64,000 nucleotides of DNA, from assembly GCA_028671895.1 (NCBI GenBank), contig JAPMAC010000231.1, forward strand, positions 7,404,001-7,468,000, read 5' to 3'. Positions 63,243-64,000 of this stretch are shown in pieces. Numbering within the stretch: the stretch's first letter is position 1; each line of letters opens with the position of its first letter. The position numbers and the translations under genes are program-made. Source of the DNA: Oenanthe sinensis (Eukaryota > Streptophyta > Magnoliopsida > Apiales > Apiaceae). Below the pieces are notes generated by a model. The model saw only the letters and a list, made by a program, of their open reading frames with translations, did no database searches and was not told the origin of the DNA.

Positions 63243-64000
63243 TTGATGTTTAAACGAGTCAACAATGTTTCTACAAGAGTTTACAAGTTTTTTCCATGTT
63301 CAAACGGGCCATGAATGAAGCTACAAGTTGTTTCAAAGTTCGAACGAGTAAAGAATGAAGTCTCAAATTGTTACGAATTGTTTTTATGTGAGCCAATAAT
63401 GCTCCTACAAGTGTTTACTAGTTGTTCCCATGTTCAAACGAGACAAGAATGAAGCTACAAGTTGTTTTCGAGTTCGAACAATTTAAGAATAAAGTCTCAA
63501 ATTGTTATGAATTATTTTGATGTTTAAACGAGCCAATAATTCTCCTACTAGTGTTTAGAATAGAAGTTCTTTCCATGTTCAAACAAGTCTAGAATGAAGC
63601 TACAAGTTGTTTCTGAGTTCGAACGAGTCAAGAATGAAGCCTCAAATTGTTATGAATTGTTTTGATGTTTAAACGAGCCAACAATGTTCCTACAAGAGTT
63701 TAAAAGTTGTTTCCCTGTTCAAACGAGTCAAGAATGAAGCTACATGTTGTTTCCATATTAGAACGAGTCAAGAATGAAGTCTTAAATTGTTATGAATTGT
63801 TTTTATGTTTAAACGAGCCAATAATTCTCCTATAAGTGTTTACAAGTTGTTTCCATGTTCAAACGAGTCAAAAATGAAACTACAAGTTGTTTCCGAGTTC
63901 GAAGGAGTCAAGAATGAAGCCTCAAATTGTTATGAACTGTTTTGATGTTGAAACGAGCCAGTAATGCTCCTACAAGTTGTTTCCGAGTTCGAACGAGTCA
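63243..64000. repeat. Partial HOR copy at the window end
   Basis: m1-m5 are present in order with CGGGCCATG in m1, a 6-base loss in m2 (TTTTTATGTGAGCC near 63381) and the 5-base m3 insertion shared with 61602-63242. Irregular monomers follow from about 63880. The last 40 bases join a C module directly to TTGTTTCCGAGTTCG of a B module near 63975, so a 40-bp module and part of C are missing. The copy continues outside the window. Confidence 0.8.

Larger units (their letters stand above)
60145..64000. repeat. 140-bp satellite array, block after the LTR
   Basis: The same satellite continues in the same orientation after the LTR insertion and runs off the window end. The first bases (AAGTATTTACAAG) complete the monomer interrupted at 58252; the rejoined unit matches uninterrupted monomers beginning near 56160 and 62966, including the marker CGAGGCAAG. 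This block is more divergent than 16086-33044. It carries small indels, such as loss of 10 bases near 60843, a 1-base loss near 61045, and loss of the TTTAAAC part of a palindrome near 63389. It is organised around a shorter, roughly 9-monomer HOR. Confidence 0.96.

Overview
This window is a satellite DNA array with no recognisable protein-coding or RNA gene. Almost all of it (1-58252 and 60145-64000) is a head-to-tail tandem array, all in one orientation, of an AT-rich monomer of about 140 bp (about 36% G+C by hand count of the consensus). One 1.9 kb insertion (58253-60144) looks like a solo LTR of a plant-type LTR retrotransposon. A long homogeneous satellite with higher-order repeats (HORs) and an LTR with TGTAATA...TGTTACA ends suggests nuclear heterochromatin of a flowering plant, either pericentromeric, centromeric or subtelomeric. 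The species cannot be told from the sequence.

The monomer is three related modules, here called C (49 bp), A (40 bp) and B (51 bp). Each carries a shared core of about 20 bp around TTYRAACGAG. C has the palindrome GTTTAAAC, B has GTTCGAAC, and A has the non-palindromic GTTCAAAC.

Monomers carry diagnostic variants and are organised as HORs. I number them m1-m17 from the TTGATGTTT of the monomer that reads GTCAACAATG. The full HOR has 17 monomers and 2338 bp (16 x 140, plus one 100-bp monomer m15 that lacks a 40-bp module, minus two single-base deletions). A 10-mer of 1359 bp derives from it by loss of seven monomers (979 bp).

Layout: 1-306 HOR tail; 307-9059 10-mers and 17-mers in the order 10-10-17-10-17; 9060-10979 a 14-mer; 10980-16085 a degenerate block; 16086-33044 highly homogeneous 17-mers (one 16-mer, one 22-mer); 33045-37281 a 30-mer; 37282-47639 20-, 17-, 18- and 19-mers; 47640-50878 two 12-mers; 50879-52937 a 16-mer; 52938-58252 scrambled and divergent; 58253-60144 solo LTR; 60145-64000 divergent satellite with a 9-mer HOR. 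The monomer counts reproduce most HOR lengths to the base, so each HOR's history of deletion, duplication and 40-bp module gain or loss can be read directly.

The many 60-75 codon open frames recur at the repeat period, change frame from monomer to monomer (140 is not a multiple of 3) and are by-products of the repeat. None is annotated as a gene. The most notable content is the HOR architecture and its hybrid monomers, the 40-bp module as a separate unit of turnover, the core motif, and the solo LTR placed in the degraded part of the array.
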